Counted from the stretch's first letter, positions 1 through 11,358 are shown. The stretch: 64,000 nt of DNA from Owenia fusiformis (GCA_903813345.2 CAIIXF020000005.1:41643394-41707393); one strand, 5' to 3'. Made by a program: numbers and translations. The notes: generated by a model not told the origin, from the sequence alone.

Positions 1-1600
1 AAGGGAATTTTAAGTAGATTGCAATTGTTGTATAGTTTTTCTGATTGAGGCCTCAGAAAATTCAAAATGGCCACTTAATGACAATGTAATAGTCTTGTAA
101 TCCCTTCAAAGTATTGCTACCGGGAGAAAGACATTTTAGAGTCGATCGTTTTTCTGATTCATGAAATTTTTTCTTGAAAGTTCAAAATACAATGTGGCTG
201 TCTAAAGAAAATTTGTTATGCCCTACCTTATGTACAAAAGGTCACTAATATTGTATTGTCTTTGATTTGTACCTTTGAAATTCAAAAGTAACATATACCA
301 ATTTCTGGTTATACAAATGGATTAAAAAGTACATTGTGCATTGAGAAATGTAGTACTGTATATCCTGTGCATTATTTTGTTTTGTAGAAACATATACTTG
401 TTTTAATAAATGAAATATGATAAGTATTAATTACAAATACTGTATTATTTTATTATGTGAATAAGTTATGGTCATTGGCTTGGGAAAAACAGTTGGAGTA
501 ATGTTTTACAATTAGATAACTCCCACAGTTTAACACACTGCATTTTTTATACCAATGGCTACTTAATGTGATTGATATATTTGGATTTTCACAGTTTCTT
601 AATAAATTGTTACGTTCAACAGTAACAGATAAGTGATGACTTTTGAGTTTTGCTTAAAAGAAAACGGCGTGTTGTTCAAATATTCTTGCATTATCAAAGA
701 AACATTTTAAGATAGTAGGAGTTTACTTCAAAATTATAGTAATTTTCTATACCGTAGCCGTTAATTACCATCATGGGACTCCAAATATTGTGTAAAGCCA
801 ACGGTAAGCAAGGCAACGCGCAAGCAATACGAGAAGAAAATGAAGATGAAATTGTGTATCCAATTTTTGTCCCACTCTGTAAATCATTATAAATGAATAT
901 AGTAAGTCATCACTCAGCATCGACATAGGATATTAAAATAATGATAATACGACATCAGTTAGTGATCACAATTATGAAATTAGGGAAAATAAAATTATAG
1001 CCAATTCACAATTAATTATAATATAAATAAGATCAGATAAGACCAGATATTTATTCAATCAACATATCGCGAATTGGACTATTAATCCGTCGACCAATCA
1101 GTAATTTTTCAAATCATTTTATTTTTGTAACACAATTTGTGCACTGAATATTATTCTATTTTTTCCTTGTGCAGTTGTGTAATATATATTATTTTAGAAT
1201 GCTGATGATGCTCTATAATATTGTGCTACTTTACGTAACTACATATGTACGGGGGTCATTCAAAAATACAATTTTTCATTCAGTGGAAATTTAGTTTGAA
1301 ACCACGAAAATTAGTAAGAATTAATGTTTGAATTAGCACTTATTGATCGAATCTAGTACAAGCATTAGAAAAGTATGTTCTGTTTTTGTGTATAACCAAA
1401 TGACAGCTCCATTTGCTATTCTAGTACTTATTTTCAGTTCCAAATTCGATTTTGCTTTGGACTGTCGCCTTACATCATATATAATTACAATATATAATGT
1501 AATTCTTTAAATAATTGTTTCATTACTTTGACACCCAATTTCCATATGCTTGACCATCGATTATGATAAGTATATACGGATTTAATCCGTCTGATTGTTA
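1..1600. other. AT-rich left flank, no gene seen
   Basis: No convincing coding frame or RNA gene is visible. From about 1380 the sequence resembles the stretch before the second secreted-protein gene (from about 7190), including a shared block around TTCCAAATTCGAT / TTCTAAATTCGAT, so the tandem duplication carried a few hundred bases of upstream DNA along with the gene. Confidence 0.6.
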
Positions 1601-1612
1601 ATTTAGACTCCC

Positions 1613-1619
1613 TATAAAA
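1613..1619 (+). promoter_or_regulatory. TATA box of secreted-protein gene 1
   Basis: TATAAAA lies 70 bases before the start codon at 1683. The paralogue has TATAAAAA 90 bases before its start codon, and both are followed by a similar leader containing ATTTACAAG and GATCA. Conservation of the box after duplication supports a real core promoter, with transcription expected to begin about 30 bases downstream. Confidence 0.7.
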
Positions 1620-1682
1620 CCTGAATTAATTCACCCATTCTATTATTTACAAGCGATCAGCTTAACTTGCTTGGACATCACC

Positions 1683-4600
1683 ATGCGTTTCATCACAGTT
1701 TGCAGGTAAGTAAATTATTGTGAAAAATATTGATATTTCCACCTGTACTGAGATTTTGTTGCGCATACAAAAGCTACGCACCCATCAATAATGTTTCTCA
1801 GATCGTAAAATCATTGTTTAGGATTCTCGAGCATTCAATAATGAACTTATTAATTCTAATTTTCTTTTTTACTCCTTGTAGTATGTTGTTGGTTGCTGTG
1901 TGGGGAGCTGATGCCATGTCAGCGCGCCGTATTACGAGTAAGTGATAGACCCAATGCCCAACCCTGATATGATCCATGCTCTGTAGTCCTTCTTGGTGAA
2001 CAACTTTAGGAAAATAATATTGATTTTGTCCGTCCGTCCGTTCGTTTGGTTGGCCGGTTGATAATTCAAATACGAATTGGTTCAAATTTTATAGGCTTAT
2101 AAGACCTCTGCTAAAGACGATGAGGATTGGCTCCCAGGATCGAAACTCGATATTTTCAAACAATTAAAATGTCGTTATTTTCCAACAATAAATTCAAAAT
2201 AAACAGTCCAAAAGATTCGAACCAATATCTCGATCATTTCTTGTGAGTTTTGGAATTTTTCGTTTGGAAATAAGACCAAAATTCACGATTCAAATGTTGA
2301 AGTGAACTAAATGTTGCACTCTGGGAGCAAATCCTCCTTGGCTCAAGAGGGAAATTTTAATATGGCTGCTCAATTCAAAATGGCCACCATTTTGCGTAAA
2401 AATTTTATCTTGGATAACTCAAATATTAGTTGACGGAACAAAGGCTAATTTTCAAGATGGCTGCTTAATTCAAAATGGCTGATATGGCCGCAAAATGTCA
2501 ATTAGTTTTTATAATTAATATATAATATAATCAGTTATTTGATAACTCAAATACCACTTTACGGATTTAGTTCGAATTGAATGCTGTTGTCTAGGGACAT
2601 AGGAGCTCTGCTCTGCTACTTTTAAGATGGCCACTGAATTTCAAAGATTTTCATAAAAATATGATTTTTAATAACATAAATACCATTTTTGGACAAAATT
2701 ATGAAATTTGACCCATAATTTATAGCTTTATATAATTTGGACAAAGGGCCTCTGCTCAAATTGTGAAGGGCTTGGGTTGCAGGCATGAATTATTATGTTT
2801 ATGAATTATGAATCATTTGAGACTGAATGCTTTTATGAGTTCTCTTGTTGATGATTTGAGTATTAGCTATCAAGTTTTTCTTCAACATGTATTGTAATGA
2901 CCTCAGCATGAATGAAATGTCCCTTGCTTGGTGTTCTGGTCCTGAGGTAGTAAACATTACTTCTTTCAAATAAGATCATGGTTTTGGGATATATATACAG
3001 GGTGATCACTAAGTTCTGGGAATTTATCTGTCATTTCATTATTTTTCAACCAATTTACTTGAAATTTTCAAGGTAAATGGGGAATGTAATTTTGGGTTGG
3101 ATAAAACTCAGTCTCATAGTCATCTGATGTCACAATGAATAATTATTGTTAATATAGCAACATGACGAATGGCGTAGCGGGTCAAGTAAAATAAAAATGA
3201 ATTCAAATTTTGCTTGATCCAAAACTATGGTTAATAAATACCTATTTCACCCTATGCAGACAGAGCCTGTGGGAAATATTGGGTGCGGAGCAAATGAGCG
3301 GAGGGTGCGGAGCTAACGGTCATTTTTGAATTTAAATTTGGGATATTTCTGAAACTAAGCCGTTTTGGGACTTCAAATATACCAAGATATGTGTATTTGA
3401 AACCAAATATCAATACAATTGTGAAAATAGTAGAGCAATTCATTCTATAGCGACGCAGTGTGCCTTAAACCTTTCCCAGACCTATATATTTTGAAATTAT
3501 CCTTTTAATACTGAGTCCGCAGCATTCATAAAAAATGGTGTTCAAGGTACACTATCTATACAAATTATTTTTTGCATCTTGGAAGCCAGACAGTATCTGT
3601 TTGATTTTATAAAAATTCGGAAATGTTTATCAGATATGAGCCCCCTCTAAATATTGGGTGCGGAGGAGCTCCATAAACGTACCTCCGCACCCAATATTTA
3701 GAGGGGGCTCATATCTGAAGAACATTTCCGAATTTTTATAAAATCACACAGATACTGCCTGGCTTCCAAGATATAGGTCTGGGAAATGTTAAAGGCATAC
3801 TGCGTCGCTATAAAATGAATTGCACTACTATTTTCACAATTTTATTGATATTTGGTGTCAAAGACACATATCTTGGTATATTTGAAGCCCAAAAACGGCT
3901 TAGTTTCAGAAATATCCCAATTTTAAATTCAAAAATGACCGTTAGCTCCGCACCCTCCGCTCATTTGCGCCGCACCCAATATTTCCCACAGGCTCTGTCT
4001 GCATAGGGTGTATTTGGTGGACATATTTCTGTGATTTTTTATATTTTTCAAATACTTCTAACTTTAGTTTCTAAAGTAACATCTTTATTGTTATGTAAGG
4101 GTGTACTTTGCTCTATTGTCGTACCATTCGTCAGCATCTCAGTCACAATCATGACTAAAAATAGCGGGAAGTTATCTTCCATTATGACTATGCTCCTTCC
4201 CATTACTCAAGCTGCCCATACTACTCTTGAAGAATTAGGGTTCACACAAGTTATTACTGCCCCGTATTCACCAGACAATAATCACCAGATGAAGCACTAT
4301 TAGGCTTCACTACACTTTGGGTGCTAAAGCATTATATGAGAGGTCATAAGTTTGATTCCGATAAGGGACTGATTTCAATGGCTTGAGCAAATCTTCAAGG
4401 GATACCAAAGGGAGGACTAGAACACATCTTTATGGACTAAGTTTGTCAACAACGCATGTGCGTCCAGGCTAATGGAAACAATCATAAATGAAATGATCCT
4501 CTCAGCAATGAAGAATACTTCTGAATAAATGACTTCAATAGTACTGTTCTGCCTCCAGTACAAGTAGTTTGACGCAACCATCTAGGCAAGATGAATATGT

Positions 4601-6225
4601 TTTGGCAGGAAATTTTCAAATTAACATCAGTCAAAATTTGCTGACCCGCGAACCAATTCTACTTTTTTTGTAATTACAATAAAATAAATTGTAGATGTGA
4701 TGTGTATATGAAACATTGTTTGTCAATTCAGAATTATACAATTTACACTTGCTGAAAATTTCAACTCAAATGGTTGAAAAATCTTGAAATGGCAGACCAA
4801 TTCCCAGAACTAAATGATCGCCCTGTATATTAGATATTCCTACTACTGTCTAATGGTGCCATTGACATTATACGCTACATGTGAATTTGTCATTTTAGAA
4901 TGTGCTAACTTCGCTTCGTCACAAAGAGTGCAACAGCGTTGTCGACGAAAGCTGACGTCCGACCCAGTCTTCATACAGCTAATGCAGTCCGGAAAACCCA
5001 TATGCGAAATGTAAGTAAACTTGATATTGCCATCACTGATTGCAACCGAGAGCTCCAAGGAGGATTGCCACCAATGATTCAAACTCGATCCTCCGTTGCT
5101 TGGCATGGGACAAAATAATGTTTCTATAAAGTTCATCTTTGGATCAACATTATGGTAATATTGAAACTCGCGTGGTGTCAGTCTTCAACATAATGGATAT
5201 CCATGCCCGTCAACTGGGGATGAGTTTGAATCACCACTGCCAATCGATTGCTGTGTTTGTAAAATATATATGAGCGTTCATTCCAAGACTGGGCGGTTCG
5301 GCACTTCATAAACATATGTAGCAATATTTCTTAGTATTACTTTGTATTTATATAATATAATTTTATTATTAGGATGATTGAAGTCACAGAAATGTCCTAC
5401 AATTGCATTTCTGCCCAAATCAAGTCTAAACCTAAGTGTAACGACCCAGCTCTTGATCCATCTCTTAAAGAGGGAGGAGCCATCGCCATAGATATGATCA
5501 AATCCATGTATTGCGCCGGTATGTACTTTTTCACTTCTTAACGTGTCTTGGGGGCCATGCATATAACAGTATAGAGACAAAAAACAATTACATTTTCTAC
5601 ATATCGAATGATACAGTTCGCTGCGATTCAGCAATTAACCCAACACCATGTCATTTGCAATGGATGTTGAGGTCCTTTCGGTCACCTCCGAGAGTAATGG
5701 CTGCAGTATTAACTACCCTTGAGTGAAGACGAAGCTCTCTTTTGAGAAGCGAAGTCGAACGAATGTAAAAGGTATATATTGAGTGACAAACGTATAATGC
5801 TACATGTAATGTATATGTAATTATTTAGTAATATTTCAGAACGAACCTAGCTCATAATCTTGACTTATATATATTTTTTTTATTTTTCTATAGGTTATTG
5901 TTATTTATTTCCATATTATTCAACACAATTGAGGGGCCGTCAGCTATAGTTTCAAGATGTTTTGAGTTTACTCTCATTTTCAATGCTGATAGGGGATTTA
6001 GTAGTTTCTCAATTCTTGCTCGGACTTCGTTTATATGAGTTTTAAAGTTCAAGTTTTTCTTGACTTTAATATGAGGACACTGTCTATATAACATGGTTCG
6101 AAAACGATGAAAAATATTTTAATTTTACAGGTACAACAGAAAATAGTGTAAAAAGGAGCGTGGACGACCTGGAAGCTGCACATATTGCAGAGATTGCTGT
6201 CAATACAGTGGCTACAAACATCTAA
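1683..6225 (+). CDS. Small secreted six-cysteine protein, copy 1 (five exons)
   Basis: I do not recognise the family. Exons 1683-1705, 1882-1937, 4899-5010, 5373-5518 and 6131-6225 join in phase through GT-AG introns to give 143 residues. Residues 1-19 (MRFITVCSMLLVAVWGADA) look like a signal peptide with an A-x-A cleavage site. Six cysteines follow at 28, 41, 62, 75, 86 and 111 (spacing C-x12-C-x20-C-x12-C-x10-C-x24-C), which suggests three disulphides in a compact, largely helical protein. Lys120-Arg121 is a possible proprotein-convertase site that would release a 22-residue tail beginning SVDDLEAAHIAEIA. The tandem paralogue from 7480 has identical intron phases, identical lengths for exons 1-4 and identical cysteine spacing, which validates the model. 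Intron 2 is enlarged by a nested transposon and intron 4 holds a LINE scrap. Hormone, pheromone, defence or mucus protein are all possible; the sequence does not choose. Confidence 0.8.
3248..4010. mobile_element. Near-perfect palindromic MITE, CACCCTATGCAG ends, TATTT duplication
   Basis: The two halves are close to exact reverse complements around a centre near 3670. The element begins CACCCTATGCAGACAGAG and ends in the reverse complement. TATTT flanks both sides (3243-3247 and 4011-4015), a clean 5-base target duplication. It sits inside the older element at 2998-4825. Similar 63-codon open frames appear on opposite strands of the two arms simply because the arms mirror each other; I see no gene. 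Confidence 0.85.
4142..4330 (+). pseudogene. Degenerate retroelement integrase fragment
   Basis: One frame reads through LEELGFTQVITAPYSPDNNH, which resembles the integrase core stretch of LTR-type retroelements (a hydrophobic Gly-Ile/Phe-x-x-Val run, then Pro-Tyr-x-Pro and an Asn-rich turn before the catalytic Glu region). Upstream, IMTKNSG would correspond to the Asp-Asn-Gly region with the Asp lost. The frame stops just after 4300. It lies inside the foldback element and is a dead scrap, not a functional gene. Confidence 0.45.
5725..5767 (+). repeat. Dispersed 45-base repeat, copy a
   Basis: This stretch starts GAAGACGAAGCTCTCTTTT and ends AAGTCGAACGAATG. Closely related copies occur at 10203-10247, 22608-22652 and, on the minus strand, 21102-21136. 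It lies inside intron 4 of the secreted-protein gene. Its nature is unknown; it may be a conserved part of a larger retroelement. Confidence 0.6.
5888..6094 (-). pseudogene. LINE reverse-transcriptase fragment
   Basis: A 68-codon frame contains LNFKTHINEVRARIEKLLNP. This matches the segment after the catalytic core of non-LTR reverse transcriptases, where a 'K-x-x-F-x-x-H-I' block precedes a helix rich in basic residues. Nothing else of the element is visible. It sits in the last intron of gene 1, in the opposite orientation, ending about 35 bases before the exon 5 acceptor. Confidence 0.5.
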
Positions 6226-6577
6226 GAGATGAATGCATAACTTTTTTGCTTTGTAAATGTATCAATTACTAAATATGGAAAAATATACTTCAAAATCCTC
6301 TGCTCTGTTACTATATTATACTTTGTATGATGGTTTGGTTATGCATTGGCGTAACTAGGAGATGTGGAGATGTCGAGCAGAGTTAACTTTTTCAGAGACG
6401 TTCTATATCACCCCATGCAAACAGATCGCCTAAAATTACATTCGTATGATGTGAGATTCGACATTCACCAGGAAAGTAGAAACATTTTGTCACCCATGAT
6501 GCAAATTAATTTTTACTGATTAATAAATGACCATCATATTAAATTCTATAAGTATGAGAATAGCATGACGTCTTTAT

Positions 6578-7152
6578 ATTTCAAGGTAACTTGTTTGAAA
6601 AATGTTGATGGTGATTGAAATGACGATATAAAGATAAAACCGCAACGAAATATTTGTAGATTTCTTTGAAAAACTAAGAAATATCTTATATATTGAATTT
6701 TTCAAAACAGAAGAAAACATGTATGAATAGTAAGGCATGTAGGTCCCCCTGGTAGCATTAAAATTGGTCTCGTATAAGTCATACTACCGGATCACACAAT
6801 TAATATTTGAAACCCTAGTACTATTATTCAAACTTATGATCGGACATAAGTATGATGTGTACTTCAATGTAATATTAGTAAAGTAACATCATACTTATGT
6901 CCGATCATATGTTCGAATGATAAGTGTATTTCAAATATTAATTGTATGACATGTATGAAACCAATGTCAACGCTACCAGAGGAATCTGACTTACAGGTCT
7001 AACATTTTATGTATGTTTTTTCTGTTTTGAAAAATTCGATATGTGATATATATTTTTTTTTCAAAGAAATCTACAAATATTTTATTACGGTTTTATCTTT
7101 ATATCGTAATTTCGATCACCGCCATCACTTTTCGAATGAGTTACCTTGAAAT
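6578..7152. mobile_element. Foldback element between the two secreted-protein genes
   Basis: Two arms of about 280 bases are inverted copies centred near 6870. The outer ends are ATTTCAAGGTAAC and GTTACCTTGAAAT, and the inner stem pairs ATCGGACATAAGTATGAT with ATCATACTTATGTCCGAT. It fills much of the 1.25-kb spacer between the genes and ends about 240 bases before the second TATA box. No coding sequence is seen in it. Confidence 0.75.
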
Positions 7153-7389
7153 ATCGTACAAGCAAAGTATTCTCTAATTTTGAATATAACAAAATGACAC
7201 TCCCATTTTTTCAATTTCCAGTTCTAAATTCGATTTTTGTCTGAACTGTCAAAATACAAATCGTAGATAATTCCAACAATTACCCTATCATTTTTGACAC
7301 TCGATTTCCTTATATTTTACCATCCATTATAAGATAAATATATAAAAATTGAATCTGTCTGCCCGTTAATTGATGATTTATCTGTTTCA

Positions 7390-7397
7390 TATAAAAA
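7390..7397 (+). promoter_or_regulatory. TATA box of secreted-protein gene 2
   Basis: TATAAAAA lies 90 bases before the start codon at 7480 and is followed by a leader closely matching that of gene 1. Confidence 0.7.
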
Positions 7398-7479
7398 CCG
7401 GAATTCACCCGTTCTACATTATTTACAAGAGATCAACGTATCTGTTACTTGCTTGTTAGGCTTAATAGAGGACATCACC

Positions 7480-9230
7480 ATGCGTTTCATCATAGCTTGC
7501 AGGTAGGTGAATTACTGAATGAAAATATGATAATTAACGTGAACATGCATCAAAAACTTTGCATCTCTATTCTACGAATGCGGAGTTTCAAGCATTTCCA
7601 GAAATGTGTATCTGAATGGGTTGATTTTGCCTCTCGAATCGTGCGAATACAGAACGTGTGCGCCAGTCAACATCTTTGCGCGTCAAATCATTATTTGTGG
7701 ACGCTCAAATATTCAATGATAAACTTATTCTCAATTTATCAGTTACATATTTCCGTCAGATTTATTGCGATCTTCACAAGGTTTCTGTTGCTTCACCTTG
7801 ATAAGGCCTTGGAAGTAGGACTGACATATTGCGATCTCAAATGTTTCGATATTTCAAAGTCTGATAAGGTTTTTGGCATGCTGGATAAATTAAATAGCGG
7901 CCATATCACTTTTCGATACACACTGTATATCACAGTGCGATACCTATTGCTATATGTCTTTTATTAGTATCTAATGCGGGTGTTAATGTTTCTGAACTTT
8001 TGGAATGAACTTGTTTCTTGCAGTATGTTGTTGGTTGCTGTGTGGGGGGCCGATGCCATGTCACAGAGTCAGATTATGGGTAATTAAGAGATACACATTG
8101 CCCCATCCCCGATGTGAAATGATATATTTTGAGCATTGACGGCGCCTCCTCATTTCATGTATTTTTCATTGAAGAATGTCTTCTGATGCTACCATGGGCA
8201 GTTCTTGAAACATATACAAGGGTTGTCAAATAAGTCCTCAACTATTTGCTCTATCATTCTTAATATTCTTCAGTTCAGCTAACATTGATTTTGTGTATAA
8301 TGCAATTCGGAGCTGAAGTTTCAGTACTACCTGACATAGCATATGGATTTGTAATTTTAGAATGTGCTATGGTTGCTATGGCACCAGAAGTGCAACAGTA
8401 TTGTCAACAAGAGCTGACCTCCAACCCAGCATTCGGAAAGCTTTTGCAATCTGGAAGACCCATGTGCGAAGTGTGAGTGAAATGTCCAATGGCATGACTG
8501 ATTGCAACAGGAGCTCGAATTAATTGTCAGCGTTTCCGTAAAGGGGATCATGGTTTTATTAAACATAACTTGAACTAATTACATAATGAAACATGCAAAA
8601 ATATTGAAATTGGATTTGCTGTAGCCTTTGTATGTAGTTCATACTTTTTATCATTTATAATATTGTTTCATTTTTATTATCAGCATGCTCGAAGCCACAG
8701 ATATGTCCCACAGTTGCATCTCTTCCCAAATCAAGTCTAAACCCAAGTGTAACGACCCTGCTATCGATTCAAGTCTTGAACAGGGAAAAGCCGTCGCAAG
8801 AGAGACGATCGAAGCGTCATATTGCAAAAGTATGTACTATTTCACATCTTAGAGGCCACATAAACACAATGAGTATCTTGATATTCACACTGAAACGAAT
8901 ATGATGTCTTTCCGGTTGATTTACGGAGCAATGGTAATAGGCGTATCTTCTTCGAAGTTGGAATTGTAACTTGTATTCTGTTTTATTGTAGAGTCAGTCA
9001 AACGTATCGTGTCTGGCGTTGATTTGATGCATGTCATATGTAATAAAAATGAATGTTTCAGAACAAACCTAGCTCACAATTTTGAATTGTAAAGACATTG
9101 TGCAAATATGGTTCTATAAATGATGTTTTGATATTGAAATTTTACAGAAGAAGATAAGAGGAGCGTGGACGACCTGGAAGCAGCACATATTGCAGAGATT
9201 GCTGTCAATACAGTTGCCGCAAACATCTAA
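7480..9230 (+). CDS. Small secreted six-cysteine protein, copy 2 (five exons)
   Basis: Paralogue of the gene at 1683-6225; no recognised family. Exons 7480-7502, 8024-8079, 8361-8472, 8684-8829 and 9148-9230 encode 139 residues. Signal peptide, cysteine positions (28, 41, 62, 75, 86, 111) and intron phases are the same as in copy 1, and the last exon is four codons shorter. Lys116-Arg117 precedes the 22-residue tail, which differs from copy 1 at one residue (Ala for Thr near the end). The segment between the first two cysteines is far more diverged, and its charge changes: EVQQYCQQE here against RVQQRCRRK in copy 1. Introns are short and free of the transposons seen in copy 1. Both genes look intact, so this is likely a functional pair rather than a gene and pseudogene. 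Confidence 0.8.
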
Positions 9231-9287
9231 GATGTGAACGCAAACTTTTTTTGGCTTTGGCTTTGTAAATGATCAATTACTTAATGA

Positions 9288-9293
9288 AATAAA
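9288..9293 (+). terminator. Polyadenylation signal AATAAA of gene 2
   Basis: AATAAA lies 58 bases after the stop codon of copy 2, a normal distance for a short 3' UTR. Copy 1 has no perfect AATAAA at the matching place, only AT-rich sequence. Confidence 0.6.
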
Positions 9294-9388
9294 TCATATT
9301 TCAAAATACTTTGTATAATGTTTTGGTTATGCGTGATCCAGGTCGTGCTGTAAAGATTACCCTTTTTTCATTTGGTGGATTGTATACT

Positions 9389-9727
9389 AGAGTGTTTTAT
9401 TTTTCAAGAATGTTCTCAGATCACAACGGCCCTTTAACACGGTGTTACAAATGGTGCTGGTAGTTCACTGATTTTTTCAACAAAATTGGATAAAGTTAAA
9501 ACTGTTAAAACATTGCGGGCGACGCCCACTTTTCATTGGAAAACATTTTCCGCACACTTTGGTGCTCATTTGCCGAGAATGGTTTGAACATAAGTTTTTC
9601 ACGAAAATATTTTAGAAAATAACAAAATATCCCATTTTAAACCTAATAAACGGGATTTCAGCCACTTTAAGTGTTATGGGTTAGCTCTTTGTGATCTGAG
9701 AACATTCTTGAAAAATGAAACACCCTA
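9389..9727. mobile_element. hAT-like MITE, TAGRGTGTTT ends
   Basis: Inverted ends of about 38 bases read TAGAGTGTTTTATTTTTCAA on the left and, reversed, TAGGGTGTTTCATTTTTCAA on the right, continuing through GAATGTTCTCAGATCACAA. The flanks TTGTATAC and TTGTACAT would be an imperfect 8-base target duplication, as hAT transposases make. The interior contains GGGCGACGCCCACTTTTCAT, also found in the long inverted repeat at 47747-51177. Confidence 0.7.
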
Positions 9728-10088
9728 TTGTACATGTATAATCATGCCGGGTAGAGCCAATAGCCCGTGGGGTTTTGCTTTTGCCTTGTTATTGGAGAAT
9801 TGTCACCGGCTAGTTTACGAATACGTACAACAAGTCGTTGTGATGTTCTAATGTATGTTAGCATATTCCTTACCCGATTCCTTACATCTTTTTCTATCAT
9901 GGTGTAAAATAACAACCTATGATATTAATTAACTCGCCAGAAATTAACATAATATTATTCGAAGCATGTTTAGAATATTTTGAAATCGCCATTGTCTCTC
10001 TGTCGATTTGACCAATCAGCAACAATGTCTTCTCAATACAGATTTACATTATAGATGTGATAGATGTCTTGTTTGAACCCTGGCGTTA

Positions 10089-10110
10089 CCCCCCCCCCCC
10101 CCCCCCCCCC
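10089..10110. repeat. Uninterrupted run of 22 C
   Basis: Twenty-two consecutive C bases in otherwise AT-rich sequence. The length may be unreliable in the assembly; the G-rich strand could form a quadruplex. Confidence 0.95.
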
Positions 10111-10202
10111 TTCGGCTAACCCGTGTTATGAGTGTTCAGCCTATGCCAACTATTGGGCTTTTGCAAAATAGAGTACCCTGCGTGCAGAGTCTAGTTAAAC
10201 TA

Positions 10203-10247
10203 CAAGACGAAGCTCTGTTTAAAGAAGTGAAGTCAAACGAATGCAAA
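10203..10247 (+). repeat. Dispersed 45-base repeat, copy b
   Basis: Matches the copy at 5725-5767 (AAGACGAAGCTCTGTTTAAA, then AAGTCAAACGAATGCAAA). The preceding bases, CCTGCGTGCAGAGTCTAGT, also match sequence beside the minus-strand copy near 21102-21185, so the repeat is longer than the core. Confidence 0.6.
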
Positions 10248-10404
10248 TATAGAGCGAATCAGGAAATCAAGGTTTTTGTTCATTATTTGTTAAAAGATGG
10301 CATAGTCGAAACAGATCTGTAATGGGGCCGTATCCTCCAAGATCGAGTCGCTGAACTGAATATTGAAATACATTCTGATTTATCTAAAGCTCTCTATTCC
10401 AAGG

Positions 10405-10436
10405 GATGATATGATATGATATGATATGATATGATA
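10405..10436. repeat. TGATA microsatellite
   Basis: About six tandem copies of the pentamer TGATA (ATGAT in another register). Confidence 0.95.
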
Positions 10437-11358
10437 ATACACTACAGACTGTGGATCCCCACAATCATCGAAATACTGCTGGGCCAAGGAGGTAACTATG
10501 GTCGGCGTTCAGCCCATTTCTAGAAATCTATTTCTGAATGTCAATGAAGTCTTAATAATTAAAACGTACCCAAGACTTTACTAAAGAGGCTTAAATGTAG
10601 TAATGTATGTTTTGATCATTTTAATACTATAGTAGGTTATTATCCTTTCTAATAACACTGACAATTATATAGAATCACTAGTTGAGATATAAAAGAAATA
10701 CTGCTCAAGCAGAGGTCTTTGATAATTGTAAAAATTAATATAGATCGAAGAAGTCACTTTAAGGCGATTATTTTAATTCCTAATGAGTGGGGGAAGTTGG
10801 AGTGAGAGGCTCGGAAACGCTTTTATAAGGTATCAAAGCATCGACATACGATACACTATTGCTATTAATTAACCGCATGGAGTTTCTACTAGTTTTATTA
10901 ATTCTATGATTACGAACAGAAAATCACTTCTTAGATTTGTTTTATTGTATGTAATCAGCTTAATAGAACTTCATTATTATTATCAGCCTATTAGAGCAAT
11001 GGCTTCAGACATCTTCACCAGCCAGACAATTCATGCACTCAGCTCTAAGGAGGATTTATCAATCCTGGAATCCTGCGATCCTGCATCAGCATCATTCACA
11101 ATGTTCCTTTCTTTTTCTGCTTTCGAAGGACGCGATTCTTGCAATACTCGCGATGGGTTAAGTTAATATTGCCAACTTAGGTTGAAAACATGTTATCATA
11201 TTTGAATTCTTTATGTGTAGTTATGTGTAGAGAGAATGTTCAATGGAAGAGATCGTATGCTTGCATAACATCAACAACTTGGAAATATTAAGAGATATCT
11301 CATTTTCCGCAAAAAAACAAAATCATTAAAAAATGTAATTACACATCCTGTATTTTTG

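Larger units (their letters stand above)
2998..4825. mobile_element. Foldback/MITE with CAGGGYGATC ends, in intron 2 of gene 1
   Basis: The ends CAGGGTGATCACTAAGTTCT and the reverse complement of AGAACTAAATGATCGCCCTG form inverted repeats that stay recognisable for about 85 bases. TATA flanks both sides, consistent with a TA-type target duplication. CAGGGTG ends next to TA recall Tc1/mariner-derived elements. The interior has been invaded by a second MITE (3248-4010) and holds integrase-like sequence. The right end stops only about 70 bases before the exon 3 acceptor, and the paralogous intron lacks the element. Confidence 0.75.
9730..11358. other. Spacer with no supported gene
   Basis: Apart from the poly-C tract, one dispersed repeat and a TGATA microsatellite, I see only weak frames. 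The longest (10906-11166, plus strand, 86 codons from an ATG) matches nothing I recognise and is within what chance gives in AT-rich DNA. Confidence 0.5.

Noticed and set aside
3252-4006. Paired 63-codon frames with similar proteins on opposite strands
   Set aside because: They mirror each other because the element is a palindrome; no family or start context supports a gene.
10906-11166. 86-codon frame with a hydrophobic start, considered as another secreted protein
   Set aside because: No cysteine spacing, promoter or splice structure like the tandem pair; length is within chance.
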